In this document: one piece after another, positions 18,065 to 25,750 of the stretch
Layout: each line of letters starts with the position of its first letter
Numbering within the stretch: position 1 is the stretch's first letter
DNA from: Limosilactobacillus oris DSM 4864
Lineage (GTDB): Bacteria; Bacillota; Bacilli; Lactobacillales; Lactobacillaceae
Reading direction: 5' to 3'
Length of the DNA: 48,197 bases
Assembly: GCF_001434465.1 (NCBI RefSeq)
Contig: NZ_AZGE01000011.1
Location: forward strand, 1 to 48,197
Program-made: the position numbers and the translations under genes
The notes under the pieces: model-generated
Seen by the model: the letters and a program-made list of their open reading frames with translations, nothing else
What the model was told of the DNA's origin: nothing
Databases searched by the model: none

Positions 18065-20572
18065 TTAATAACTTAAAGCCCGTTGCGCGTCTGCGTTCCA
18101 GTGACCATAGAATTCACCATAGGACATCGCTTCCTTGCGGCCGGTCCACGGGTTGTTGTAGAAGAAACCATTAGCGTTGTAACCAGTCAGGGTGATGGCG
18201 TGGTTGACAAAGCCGTTCATGTTCGCCATCCACACTACGACCAGGTGGCCGATGTTGAGCTTGTCCTGGATAGCAGCTAGAGAAGCCCCAGTCATCACCT
18301 GGCTGGTGCCCAAGTGGCGCTGAACCACCGGCGCAATCCCGGTTGGGAAGACCCACCAGCCAGTAACGCTGTATGGGTTGCCAACAAAGCCGTAGTTACC
18401 ATTTGAACTTCGTGGCGTTTCATTGGCCACTTGGAACTTGTTGATATTGACCCCGGCGTAACGGAGCATCATCGTGACCGCCGTCATTTCGCACCCTGTC
18501 GGCAGCTCGGGGTTCTGGCAGATAACTTCGGCATTGTTGATTGCACCAATAATTCTCCCCGCAGCATCTCTCTGCAAAATTGCTCCTGAATTAACGAAGA
18601 AGCTGTTCGAGTAAGCGTCAACCGCATGACCATTACCATTGATATCGTCGGTAAAACGGTGAATAACGGTTACCCACTGGTGCCTCATATTATCTGGCAG
18701 ATCAAAGCCAAGCTGGTAGCCAGACGTACTGCTATTCAAAAGATAACCAGCATACTTAGCAATGTCCGGACGACTGCGATTAATATCTAAAACCCGCTGC
18801 CGGTATAACTCACGACCATTGTTGCCTAGGAAAATCAGGTATTGGTAGGGCTTATCCGCCACCGCGTTGCTTGCGTGCCAACCGCTCACGTACATCGTGT
18901 TGTTATACGGGTCGACGCTGACCTTGTCAAAGCCAGACTGGTTAGTATCATGACTGACGGTAAACTGGTCATCATCGTTAACGTTGCCATACTGGTCAGC
19001 AGAAAAACGGAGAACCAGACTGAGCTTCCCGTTAGCAACTGCCGGATTGACAAGCTTAATCAGGGTTGAAAAACCACTGACCGCACTCCCGTAGGTATGG
19101 GCATACACCTTGCCGACGTCAGGGCGGGCCGTCAGAGTAACCGCCTGGCGACCAATTTCCTTACCGTCGTTGAGGAGGATGAGGTAGGTATAGGGGCGGC
19201 CCGCCGAATAGTCGCTGACCATCCAGCCGCTGACCTTCAAGCCCGCCTTGGTCATCTCCTGCGATTCAATATTAAACGCCCGCTGGTTGAGCGTCGGAAG
19301 GGTGAACCAATAATCCGTGCACTGACCACCGCCACCATTGTCCTGGTCGCTGGTCGAATACCGGCTGACTACCGAGTAGGAATGGCCGCCAATCAGCTGA
19401 GCGTCGCCTAAATCAAAGCTGCCAGAAAAGCCGGACTGGCGGGCAGTTTTGAGATTATGGTAAATGTTTGCAATATCAGGACGGGCCACAGTTGTTGCTC
19501 TCGTCACCGCCACCTGACGCTTAGCAGTGTTATCAAACAAAATCAAAAAATGGTTTGATTCAAACTGTGAAATGTCATTGGCATGCCAGCCGCTGACCGT
19601 AATCTTTTTCCGGTCAGCAAGATTATAAGCGTCAAGGTAGCCAGCATTAACATAGTCTGTACTGGTGAACGGCGTAAACCAGTAATCAATGTTATCCGTA
19701 TTGCCATCAGCTGCTTTGCTATAACGGTCAACTATCTGCAATTGGTGATGGAAGTTCAGTCCCGCAATCTTAAATTGAGCTAAAAAGCCGGATTGACCCG
19801 CCCGATAAATTCCCGGAAAAGCTCGCGTAATATCCGGCCGAGCCACCATTTGCTGAATCAGCTGCCGGCCAACTTCCTTGCCAGTCGTCCGGTCAAGCAG
19901 GATAACGTAGTGATATGGCTTGTCCGCTGCCAAGTTAGTAGCGTGCCAACCAGCAACCTCTAATTCATCGTTTTTTACTACTGCCCGGTCTAAATTACCG
20001 ATGTTAGACCGATTAATCACAATCGGTGCGAACCAGTAATCGAAATTATTGACGTTGCCTGCCTGGTCAGCGCTATACCGACTGATAATTTGGACACTTG
20101 ATAAGTTTGCCAGCTGGTCCTTCAAATCAAAGTTCACGTTAAAGCCGGACCGCCCCGCACCGGCAACGTTGAAGGACCGTTGTATATCGGGACGTGCTAC
20201 GGCTTGATCAGTAACATTTTGCCGGGCAATTTCCCGATTGGTAGCTGGGTCAAGCGCGATGATATAGTGGTACGGCCGGTCAATCGACCCATTACTAGCA
20301 TGCCAGCCATCGACGTTTAACTGTCCCTGATCATTTACGGACTGACGATCCAAGTGCGCGTAATTCCCTTGATCTGCCAGATTGGGTTGCTCAGCTGCTT
20401 GCTCTTGTTTACTTTCCTGAACTTGCGCAGTAGGAGTAGTCGCTTCAGTAAAGGTAGCTGTGTCGGCATGAGCGGTAGCAGCTGCCATTATGACTCCCAT
20501 TGAAAGGACTGTCAGTGTCGCTACAAGCCAATGCTTTCCCGCCTTATATAACTTTTTGTGCTCCTTAAACAT
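18065..20572 (-). CDS. C39-like cysteine peptidase with KxYKxGKxW signal and five surface repeats
   Basis: An 835-aa secreted protein. Residues 7-15 (KLYKAGKHW) are the KxYKxGKxW signal, with cleavage near AHADT (about 38). Five shared repeats fill about 70-660. Unit 4 has GWMVSD instead of GWHA. The C-terminal 170 residues are a papain-fold domain of the peptidase C39-like group. The likely catalytic Cys is in LPTGCEMTAV (about 694), the His in VNHAITLTGY (about 791) and an Asn/Asp-type residue in YNNPW (about 806). The natural substrate is unknown, and a peptidoglycan or surface-protein peptide is likely. The ATG follows CGGGGGAG, and a TATAAT box lies at 20605-20610 on the minus strand. 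The five-repeat array is collinear with that of the M23 protein encoded at 22954-25566. Confidence 0.88.
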   Translation of the reverse strand: MFKEHKKLYKAGKHWLVATLTVLSMGVIMAAATAHADTATFTEATTPTAQVQESKQEQAAEQPNLADQGNYAHLDRQSVNDQGQLNVDGWHASNGSIDRPYHYIIALDPATNREIARQNVTDQAVARPDIQRSFNVAGAGRSGFNVNFDLKDQLANLSSVQIISRYSADQAGNVNNFDYWFAPIVINRSNIGNLDRAVVKNDELEVAGWHATNLAADKPYHYVILLDRTTGKEVGRQLIQQMVARPDITRAFPGIYRAGQSGFLAQFKIAGLNFHHQLQIVDRYSKAADGNTDNIDYWFTPFTSTDYVNAGYLDAYNLADRKKITVSGWHANDISQFESNHFLILFDNTAKRQVAVTRATTVARPDIANIYHNLKTARQSGFSGSFDLGDAQLIGGHSYSVVSRYSTSDQDNGGGGQCTDYWFTLPTLNQRAFNIESQEMTKAGLKVSGWMVSDYSAGRPYTYLILLNDGKEIGRQAVTLTARPDVGKVYAHTYGSAVSGFSTLIKLVNPAVANGKLSLVLRFSADQYGNVNDDDQFTVSHDTNQSGFDKVSVDPYNNTMYVSGWHASNAVADKPYQYLIFLGNNGRELYRQRVLDINRSRPDIAKYAGYLLNSSTSGYQLGFDLPDNMRHQWVTVIHRFTDDINGNGHAVDAYSNSFFVNSGAILQRDAAGRIIGAINNAEVICQNPELPTGCEMTAVTMMLRYAGVNINKFQVANETPRSSNGNYGFVGNPYSVTGWWVFPTGIAPVVQRHLGTSQVMTGASLAAIQDKLNIGHLVVVWMANMNGFVNHAITLTGYNANGFFYNNPWTGRKEAMSYGEFYGHWNADAQRALSY
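18587..20365 (-). repeat. Five-copy surface repeat array in the C39 protein
   Basis: Unit-specific features (unit 3 with ESNHFLILFDNTA, unit 4 with SGWM.SDY, unit 5 with ADKPYQ.LIF) recur in the same order in the M23 protein. The whole array was therefore inherited or exchanged as a block. Confidence 0.85.
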
Positions 20573-20604
20573 CTATTCTCCCCCGATTCTAATTTAATGC
20601 TTTT

Positions 20605-20610
20605 ATTATA
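20605..20610 (-). promoter_or_regulatory. -10 box of the C39 gene
   Basis: A perfect TATAAT on the minus strand, 33 bases before the ATG. No convincing -35 is seen. Confidence 0.4.
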
Positions 20611-20717
20611 CAGCATCGTAGTTTTTTACTCTGCATCCGTTAGCAATAAATCACATTAAATGAAAATTTCACTGAAATCGCATTACAATTTTTTACCATG
20701 TAACATAAACAATGCTG

Positions 20718-20766
20718 AAGCAAAAATGATTGTCAAGGTTCAAATGGTAAACTCTGCCAATCATTT
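20718..20766 (-). terminator. Intrinsic terminator after the GT2 gene
   Basis: On the minus strand, AAATGATTG and CAATCATTT enclose a partly self-pairing loop, and a T run follows. It closes the two-gene glycosyltransferase unit. Confidence 0.55.
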
Positions 20767-20796
20767 CAAGTAGTTATTAGCATAAAGGCTACTTAC

Positions 20797-21741
20797 CTAA
20801 TCCACAAAATCTCTTGGAAACATTATCATCAAGTAGCTAAAGAAAAATTTCTGCTTGGTGGTCAGTCGTGGCGGCGCTAGTCGTAAGCACAGCCTTATAT
20901 TATATCCGACAGAGCTCCGCTGCTTTAGCCGAGCGTATTCCTGAACATAACGCTGATCCATCCCAGTTAGCTGTCCCGGATACTCCCGGTTAAATTCATA
21001 GATAATATTAATCGCTTCCCGCGCCCGTTTTCGTTCCGGCTTCAAATGGGTCAAACGGTACAGAACGTGGCCCAGGGTATTCTTCTTACTGCTTCCCACC
21101 ACGTTGTCACCATGCTGCCGGTACTGAATCGTTGGCTGGTTAAGGTAGACCAGCTTGCCAAACGCAGCCGCAAGCAAGCCAATCCACCAGTCGTGCATAT
21201 AGACGTACCGATAATCAAGCGTTTTGAAATGAATTAATTGCTTCAACGCCTCGTTTATCATCATTGTGCAGCCAGTAACACAGTTAGAAAAGAGCAATAA
21301 CCGAAAATCCGTCCAGATGTTATCCCCATTCATCCGCCGAATTGGTTTGAGGTCTTGGTCAACAATTTCCAAGTCAGTAAAAACGCAAACTGGTCCCGGC
21401 TCATTCTGCTCTAATTTGGCTAACGTATCTTTTACCTTATCAGCTAGCCAAACGTCATCTTGGTCACTAAACATATAGCAATCAGCACTCGTCTTCTCCA
21501 GCAACTCCATAAACGAGCGTACCACCCCGACGTTCTCAACCCGCCCCTCGTTAAAGAAGACGATTCGGGGATTCTGGTTAGCATACTTCTTAATGATTTC
21601 CTGCGTGCGGTCGGTAGAACCGTCATCCCGGATATACAATGTCCAATTCGGATAGGACTGGTCAATAATTGACTGGATTTGTTCCGCCAAGTAGCGTTCC
21701 CCGTTATAGGTCGACATCAAAATTGCTACTTTCTTATTCAT
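20797..21741 (-). CDS. Family 2 glycosyltransferase (rhamnosyltransferase-like)
   Basis: A cytoplasmic inverting glycosyltransferase of the GT-A fold, 314 aa. The start VAILMSTYNGERYLAEQI is the GT2 nucleotide-binding signature. RDDGSTDRT (about 38-46) and SDQDDVWL (about 92-99, the DxD-type metal site) follow. The C-terminal half is basic with short hydrophobic patches that may touch the membrane. The overall layout resembles streptococcal and lactococcal rhamnosyltransferases, which fits the rml operon in the window, but the sugar is inferred. Its ATG overlaps the stop of the upstream GT4 gene (TAATG), so the two are translationally coupled. Confidence 0.85.
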   Translation of the reverse strand: MNKKVAILMSTYNGERYLAEQIQSIIDQSYPNWTLYIRDDGSTDRTQEIIKKYANQNPRIVFFNEGRVENVGVVRSFMELLEKTSADCYMFSDQDDVWLADKVKDTLAKLEQNEPGPVCVFTDLEIVDQDLKPIRRMNGDNIWTDFRLLLFSNCVTGCTMMINEALKQLIHFKTLDYRYVYMHDWWIGLLAAAFGKLVYLNQPTIQYRQHGDNVVGSSKKNTLGHVLYRLTHLKPERKRAREAINIIYEFNREYPGQLTGMDQRYVQEYARLKQRSSVGYNIRLCLRLAPPRLTTKQKFFFSYLMIMFPRDFVD

Positions 21742-22835
21742 TACTTCACCCCGTCTTTTTCCTTTAAAATGCTTGCAATTGCCTGGTTAAAGCGGTGGAG
21801 ATACTCCTGCGGCAATAATTTCTCAACAGTAGTCTGAATTTGCTTTTGTGCCGGCATTTTCTGTGGAGCATCAATTACCGCTTGCATTTTGGCAGCCAAG
21901 TCCTGATAATCGTGTAATTTATATAGGCTACCATTAGATGGTGTAACAAGCTCATTGGAACCGTCAATATCCGAGGCAATACAAAATACGCCATGCGACA
22001 TTGCCTCCGCCAGAACCATTGGATAGCCCTCAAAGTTGGAACAAAGGACCAACGCCGACGCCTGTTTGATTTGCTGCCATGGGTTGGCAACAAACCCCCG
22101 AAAACTGATTTGCGGCTCAAGATGCTGCTCTCGAACAAAGTCTTTGACTGCCTGAGCATTCGTCTCGTCACCATAGAGGTCTAGCCGCCACTCTCCCCGC
22201 AACAGTCGGCAAGCAGAAATTAAGTCTCGCAGGTTTTTCTGCCCATCCAGGTCCAACCGCCCCAGGTAGATGAAACGGGCTGGCCCAGCAAGCGGTCGTT
22301 GAACCACCGTCTGGTCAGTCGTAATTGGGTTGTAGATAGTATAAACATGCTCACGTGCAATCCCGGCCCGCACTAATTCTTCACTAATCGCATCACTAAT
22401 GGCCAAATAATCATCAGCAGCGTGCAAGAACAACGGACGTACTGGTTTCCGTTGGAGTGAATAGTGATACCAGGCAATGACCCTTGTTTTTAACTTTAAT
22501 AAATGCACAATCCGGTACGCTAAAAACCACATCACCGGGTTCGTTGAAATAATAAAGTCTGGTCGTTCCCGTTTAATTACCCGCAAAAGATACCCCGGCA
22601 GACAAGTTAGGTAGTACAACGTCCGGCCTAACCGGTAGTTGCTAATGCGCTTAATTGTTACTTTTTCCACCGGTTGTGCCCAGGCATAATCATTACTACC
22701 ACCAATCGAATATATCCGTAGCTGATAATCATGCCGGTTCGCTGATTGATTATAGGCGGTAAACAAGTTTTTAATTACGGTTTCCGTACCACCTTTTCCT
22801 GTCATAAAGGGGACTAAGAGCAAGCCTTTCTTCAT
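21741..22835 (-). CDS. Family 4 glycosyltransferase
   Basis: A retaining GT-B glycosyltransferase of about 364 aa, probably adding a sugar to the lipid-linked repeat unit. The N-terminus has the GKGGTETVIKNL acceptor-side glycine loop. The C-terminal half has IYLGRLDLDGQKN (donor-site start) and the E-x7-E motif in FEGYPMVLAEAMSHG. I choose the ATG at 22835 (MKKGLLLVPF), with GGAGGGA at proper spacing. The ATG at 22844 sits too close to that site, and the GTG at 22853 lies before it. It is the first gene of a two-gene unit, flanked on both sides by surface-hydrolase genes. Confidence 0.87.
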   Translation of the reverse strand: MKKGLLLVPFMTGKGGTETVIKNLFTAYNQSANRHDYQLRIYSIGGSNDYAWAQPVEKVTIKRISNYRLGRTLYYLTCLPGYLLRVIKRERPDFIISTNPVMWFLAYRIVHLLKLKTRVIAWYHYSLQRKPVRPLFLHAADDYLAISDAISEELVRAGIAREHVYTIYNPITTDQTVVQRPLAGPARFIYLGRLDLDGQKNLRDLISACRLLRGEWRLDLYGDETNAQAVKDFVREQHLEPQISFRGFVANPWQQIKQASALVLCSNFEGYPMVLAEAMSHGVFCIASDIDGSNELVTPSNGSLYKLHDYQDLAAKMQAVIDAPQKMPAQKQIQTTVEKLLPQEYLHRFNQAIASILKEKDGVK

Positions 22836-22891
22836 ATGATTCATTCCCTCCACTATTAACCTCTTGCATTATTTCACACTCATTCCTTCCT

Positions 22892-22936
22892 GTAAATAAA
22901 AAATGTGACGCTTCCCATCATAGAAAACGTCACATT
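22892..22936 (-). terminator. Intrinsic terminator after the M23 gene
   Basis: A perfect 9-bp stem, AATGTGACG with CGTCACATT. On the minus strand the run TTTTTTATTTA follows. Confidence 0.85.
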
Positions 22937-22953
22937 ATTAGCACTTATTAGTA

Positions 22954-25566
22954 TTAACCGTTCAGACCATTCCGGATGATTTCCAGTGGGTTCAGCCAAG
23001 TACCATCGTTGGTAAATGACTTAGCCAGGGCCCGGTTAAAGTTATGTTCACGGGTAATACCGATGTGAACGTGAGAGGTGTCACGGTTACCGATAACGTC
23101 CCCGACTTCGATCTTTTGACCCGGAGTAACGTTGATGTTACCACGGTTAGAGAAGGCTTCTTGGTAAACAATCAGGTATTCACCAGTGTCTTCCAAGACG
23201 TACCAGTCCAAGCCAGCTGTGTAGCCAACACCAACAATCGTCCCACTGTGGATAGCATGAACTTGAGTACCAGGGTGATCGTAAGCACCAAAGTCCAGAC
23301 CGTCGTGGAAGCCGTTTTGCCGGAATTCACCACCAGCATTAACCCCGAATAGTTGGGCGCCCATGAAGTGACCTTCACCAACGGATGGGAATGGCCATGC
23401 CCAGCGGTTGTTATGGATGGAAACTGGGTCAGACCACATATCCACTGCATTTCCGTTTCCATAAACATCATTCGTAAAACGGTGAATAATCCGGACAGTA
23501 TGGTGGTCTAGGCTAGAAGGAAGCGTAAAGCCAAGCTTAAACCCTGCCTTATCACTGTTAAGAATTTGTGGACATACCTTAGCAAGATCAGGACGGCTAT
23601 TGTTTGTGTCTAGAACCTGCTGACGGTAAATTTCTTTGCCAGTATTTTGATCAATAAAGATTAAGAACTGGTATGGCTTATCAGCTGTCTGTTCACTAGT
23701 ATGCCAACCGCTAACGTAGATACTGTTATCAAGCACATTAATTTCATCAAAAGCACCTGCACTAGTAGAGTAATCCTTACTCCACTGGTCTATGCAATCA
23801 GTATTTCCGTCCGCAGACTTAGAGAACCGAAGCAGGACCTGCATATTTCCAGTTAACTGAGTAGGGTTGAGTTTTACAACAGTGTTGAAACCACTATTAG
23901 CACTGTTGTATAAGTTAGGAAATGCCTTAGCAACATCCGGCCGAGCAATCAAGTCTACCTTTTGCCGTGCAACTTCCTTCCCATTGTTCATGATCAAAAC
24001 ATAGGCGTTGTTATAACCAGCAGCGTAATCACTAGCCATCCAACCGCTAACTTGTACCCCATCCTTGGTTGTCTTAATGCTGTCAATCGCACTAGCTTGC
24101 TGACTGTACTTAATAGGGTTAAACCAGTAATCAGTGTACTGACCACCGTCACCATTACCATCCGCACTTGTCGAGTAACGACTTACTACTGAATAGGAAT
24201 GCCCCGGTACAAGGTTAATTCCTGCTAAGTCAAAGCTGACCTTGTAGCCAGACTGGCCTGCGGTAGCAACAGATGGGAAAGCACGAGCAACATCTGGCCG
24301 AGCAACCGCCGCTGCTTTAACTGATGCCACTTGCTTATTTGCGGTATTGTCAAATAAAATCAAGAAGTGGTTGCTTTCCAACTTAGTAATGTCATCCGCA
24401 TGCCAGCCGCTAATGGTCAGTTGCTTACCGTTGCTGACATCGAAACTGTCTAAACTACCCTGATTAGTATAATTCCCAGTGGTGATTGGCGTGAAGTAGT
24501 AATCAACATTCTTGCCAAGGCCATCCTTGCTAGTTGAGTAACGACTTACTACTTGCAACTTATGGTTCAAGTTCAACTGTTTTAAGCTGAAGTGAACGTT
24601 AAAACCTGACTGTCCCGCCCCATCGATCTGGCTGTACGCACGAGCAATATCGTCCCGTTGCGTTCCGTCAGTAACTAATTGCTGTGCAACGGTTTGCCCA
24701 GTCGTTTGATCAATAATCATAATGATATGGTACGGCTTGTCAGCAGCTTGGTTAGTAGTGTTCCAGCCACCAATGTTTAATTGACCATCACTGACCGCAA
24801 CGGTGTCCAAGTAGCCGTAGTTTTTCCGGTCAATAGTAATTGGTGCAAACCAATAATCAACATTATTCTGGTTACCATATAAGTCGCTACTGTAACGACT
24901 GATGACCCGAATCGAACTAGTGTTGGCTAAAGCTTCTTTTGACAAGTTAAACTGAACGTTAAAACCTGACTGTCCTGCTCCATAAACATTATGGGCCTTT
25001 TGAACATCAGGACGTGCAACAGCATTATCAGTGATGTTCTGCCGCGCAATTTCCTTATTATCCTGATCCAAAATAATCACATAATGGTATGGCTTATCCT
25101 TAGAGTCGTTAGTAGCATGCCAGCCATTAATGTTTAACTGACCGTTAGTGTTTAATGAAGCATTATCAACGGCAGCGTAGTTACCATTATCCTTCGTATC
25201 ATAGGTAACCGTTTCTTGACTATTGTCAGTCGTTGCCTGCTTGTTGGCACCAGACTGGTCAGTAGTATTTTCAGTAGCTGAGTTTGCTTGGTTAGCAACC
25301 TTTTGTCCATTAGCTACTGCCTGACTAGTTGCTGGAGCATTAGTATCTTCTGTATTGTTAGTATTATTATCAGCATTTGAGCTGCCATTAGTGTTTGCGT
25401 TGTTTTGGTCTAGTGTTTGAACACTAGCTTGTTTTTGGTTAGTATTATCAATCTGGTCAGCAGAAACCTTACCGTGCATTAAGAACAATGCACTCCCACA
25501 GACGGTGATTGTTGGTAAAATTTTGCTTTTGAAATTTTTAAGGTTAAAAATAGTACTTTCCTCCAA
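22954..25566 (-). CDS. M23 metallo-endopeptidase with five surface repeats
   Basis: A secreted zinc endopeptidase of the lysostaphin/LytM group, expected to cut peptidoglycan cross-bridges or stem peptides. A hydrophobic signal lies at about 15-36 with VSA-DQ as likely cleavage site. There is no KxYKxGKxW. A Gln/Asn/Thr-rich stretch runs to about 128, and five shared repeats fill about 130-715. The C-terminal 150 residues are the M23 domain, with GFHDGLD (His754, Asp758) and SHVHIG (His832, His834) as zinc ligands and catalytic His. The start is odd. The frame opens with TTG at 25566, but a strong GGAGGA site overlaps that codon and points to an ATT codon at 25551, and there is no ATG before residue 30. 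The unit ends at a terminator. Confidence 0.88.
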   Translation of the reverse strand: MEESTIFNLKNFKSKILPTITVCGSALFLMHGKVSADQIDNTNQKQASVQTLDQNNANTNGSSNADNNTNNTEDTNAPATSQAVANGQKVANQANSATENTTDQSGANKQATTDNSQETVTYDTKDNGNYAAVDNASLNTNGQLNINGWHATNDSKDKPYHYVIILDQDNKEIARQNITDNAVARPDVQKAHNVYGAGQSGFNVQFNLSKEALANTSSIRVISRYSSDLYGNQNNVDYWFAPITIDRKNYGYLDTVAVSDGQLNIGGWNTTNQAADKPYHIIMIIDQTTGQTVAQQLVTDGTQRDDIARAYSQIDGAGQSGFNVHFSLKQLNLNHKLQVVSRYSTSKDGLGKNVDYYFTPITTGNYTNQGSLDSFDVSNGKQLTISGWHADDITKLESNHFLILFDNTANKQVASVKAAAVARPDVARAFPSVATAGQSGYKVSFDLAGINLVPGHSYSVVSRYSTSADGNGDGGQYTDYWFNPIKYSQQASAIDSIKTTKDGVQVSGWMASDYAAGYNNAYVLIMNNGKEVARQKVDLIARPDVAKAFPNLYNSANSGFNTVVKLNPTQLTGNMQVLLRFSKSADGNTDCIDQWSKDYSTSAGAFDEINVLDNSIYVSGWHTSEQTADKPYQFLIFIDQNTGKEIYRQQVLDTNNSRPDLAKVCPQILNSDKAGFKLGFTLPSSLDHHTVRIIHRFTNDVYGNGNAVDMWSDPVSIHNNRWAWPFPSVGEGHFMGAQLFGVNAGGEFRQNGFHDGLDFGAYDHPGTQVHAIHSGTIVGVGYTAGLDWYVLEDTGEYLIVYQEAFSNRGNINVTPGQKIEVGDVIGNRDTSHVHIGITREHNFNRALAKSFTNDGTWLNPLEIIRNGLNG
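23413..25179 (-). repeat. Five-copy surface repeat array in the M23 protein
   Basis: Units of about 118 aa. Unit 2 reads GWNT and unit 4 GWMA in place of GWHA. The order of unit-specific features matches the C39 protein's array. Confidence 0.85.
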
Positions 25567-25603
25567 ATATCAAACTTCGGTTGATTTATTAACGCTAACT
25601 AAT

Positions 25604-25632
25604 AAGATAACCGTCTTAGTCCCAGATTGCAA
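25604..25632 (-). promoter_or_regulatory. Candidate promoter of the M23 gene
   Basis: On the minus strand a TTGCAA -35-like hexamer and a TATCTT -10-like hexamer are separated by 17 bases, about 40 bases upstream of the coding start. Each matches its consensus at four of six positions. Confidence 0.35.
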
Positions 25633-25650
25633 ATCTTAATGCAATCATAA

Positions 25651-25695
25651 AAAACAGCTATAAATGCCTGATACGACAGCACTTATAGCTGTTTT
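25651..25695 (-). terminator. Intrinsic terminator after the flippase gene
   Basis: A perfect 13-bp stem, AAAACAGCTATAA with TTATAGCTGTTTT, followed on the minus strand by a T run. A smaller hairpin, AATCTG-TTA-CAGATT plus T run, lies just before it at 25724-25738. Confidence 0.85.
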
Positions 25696-25750
25696 GAACT
25701 AATCTAGTCAATATCTTTTAAAAAATCTGTAACAGATTAGCAATAATAAT

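Noticed and set aside
17555-18076. Plus-strand open frame with a hydrophobic start near the coiled-coil gene
   Set aside because: Most of it is antisense to the coiled-coil and signal region. The hydrophobicity comes from reading Gln/Glu/Lys codons in reverse.
434-25566. Phage lysis module or prophage
   Set aside because: Several wall hydrolases are present, but there is no holin, integrase, capsid or terminase gene, and the enzymes have export signals and surface repeats.
434-25566. Assigning the repeat to GBS-Bsp-like, GW, LysM or choline-binding modules
   Set aside because: The landmark residues and spacing do not fit any of these families as I know them, so I left the repeat unnamed.
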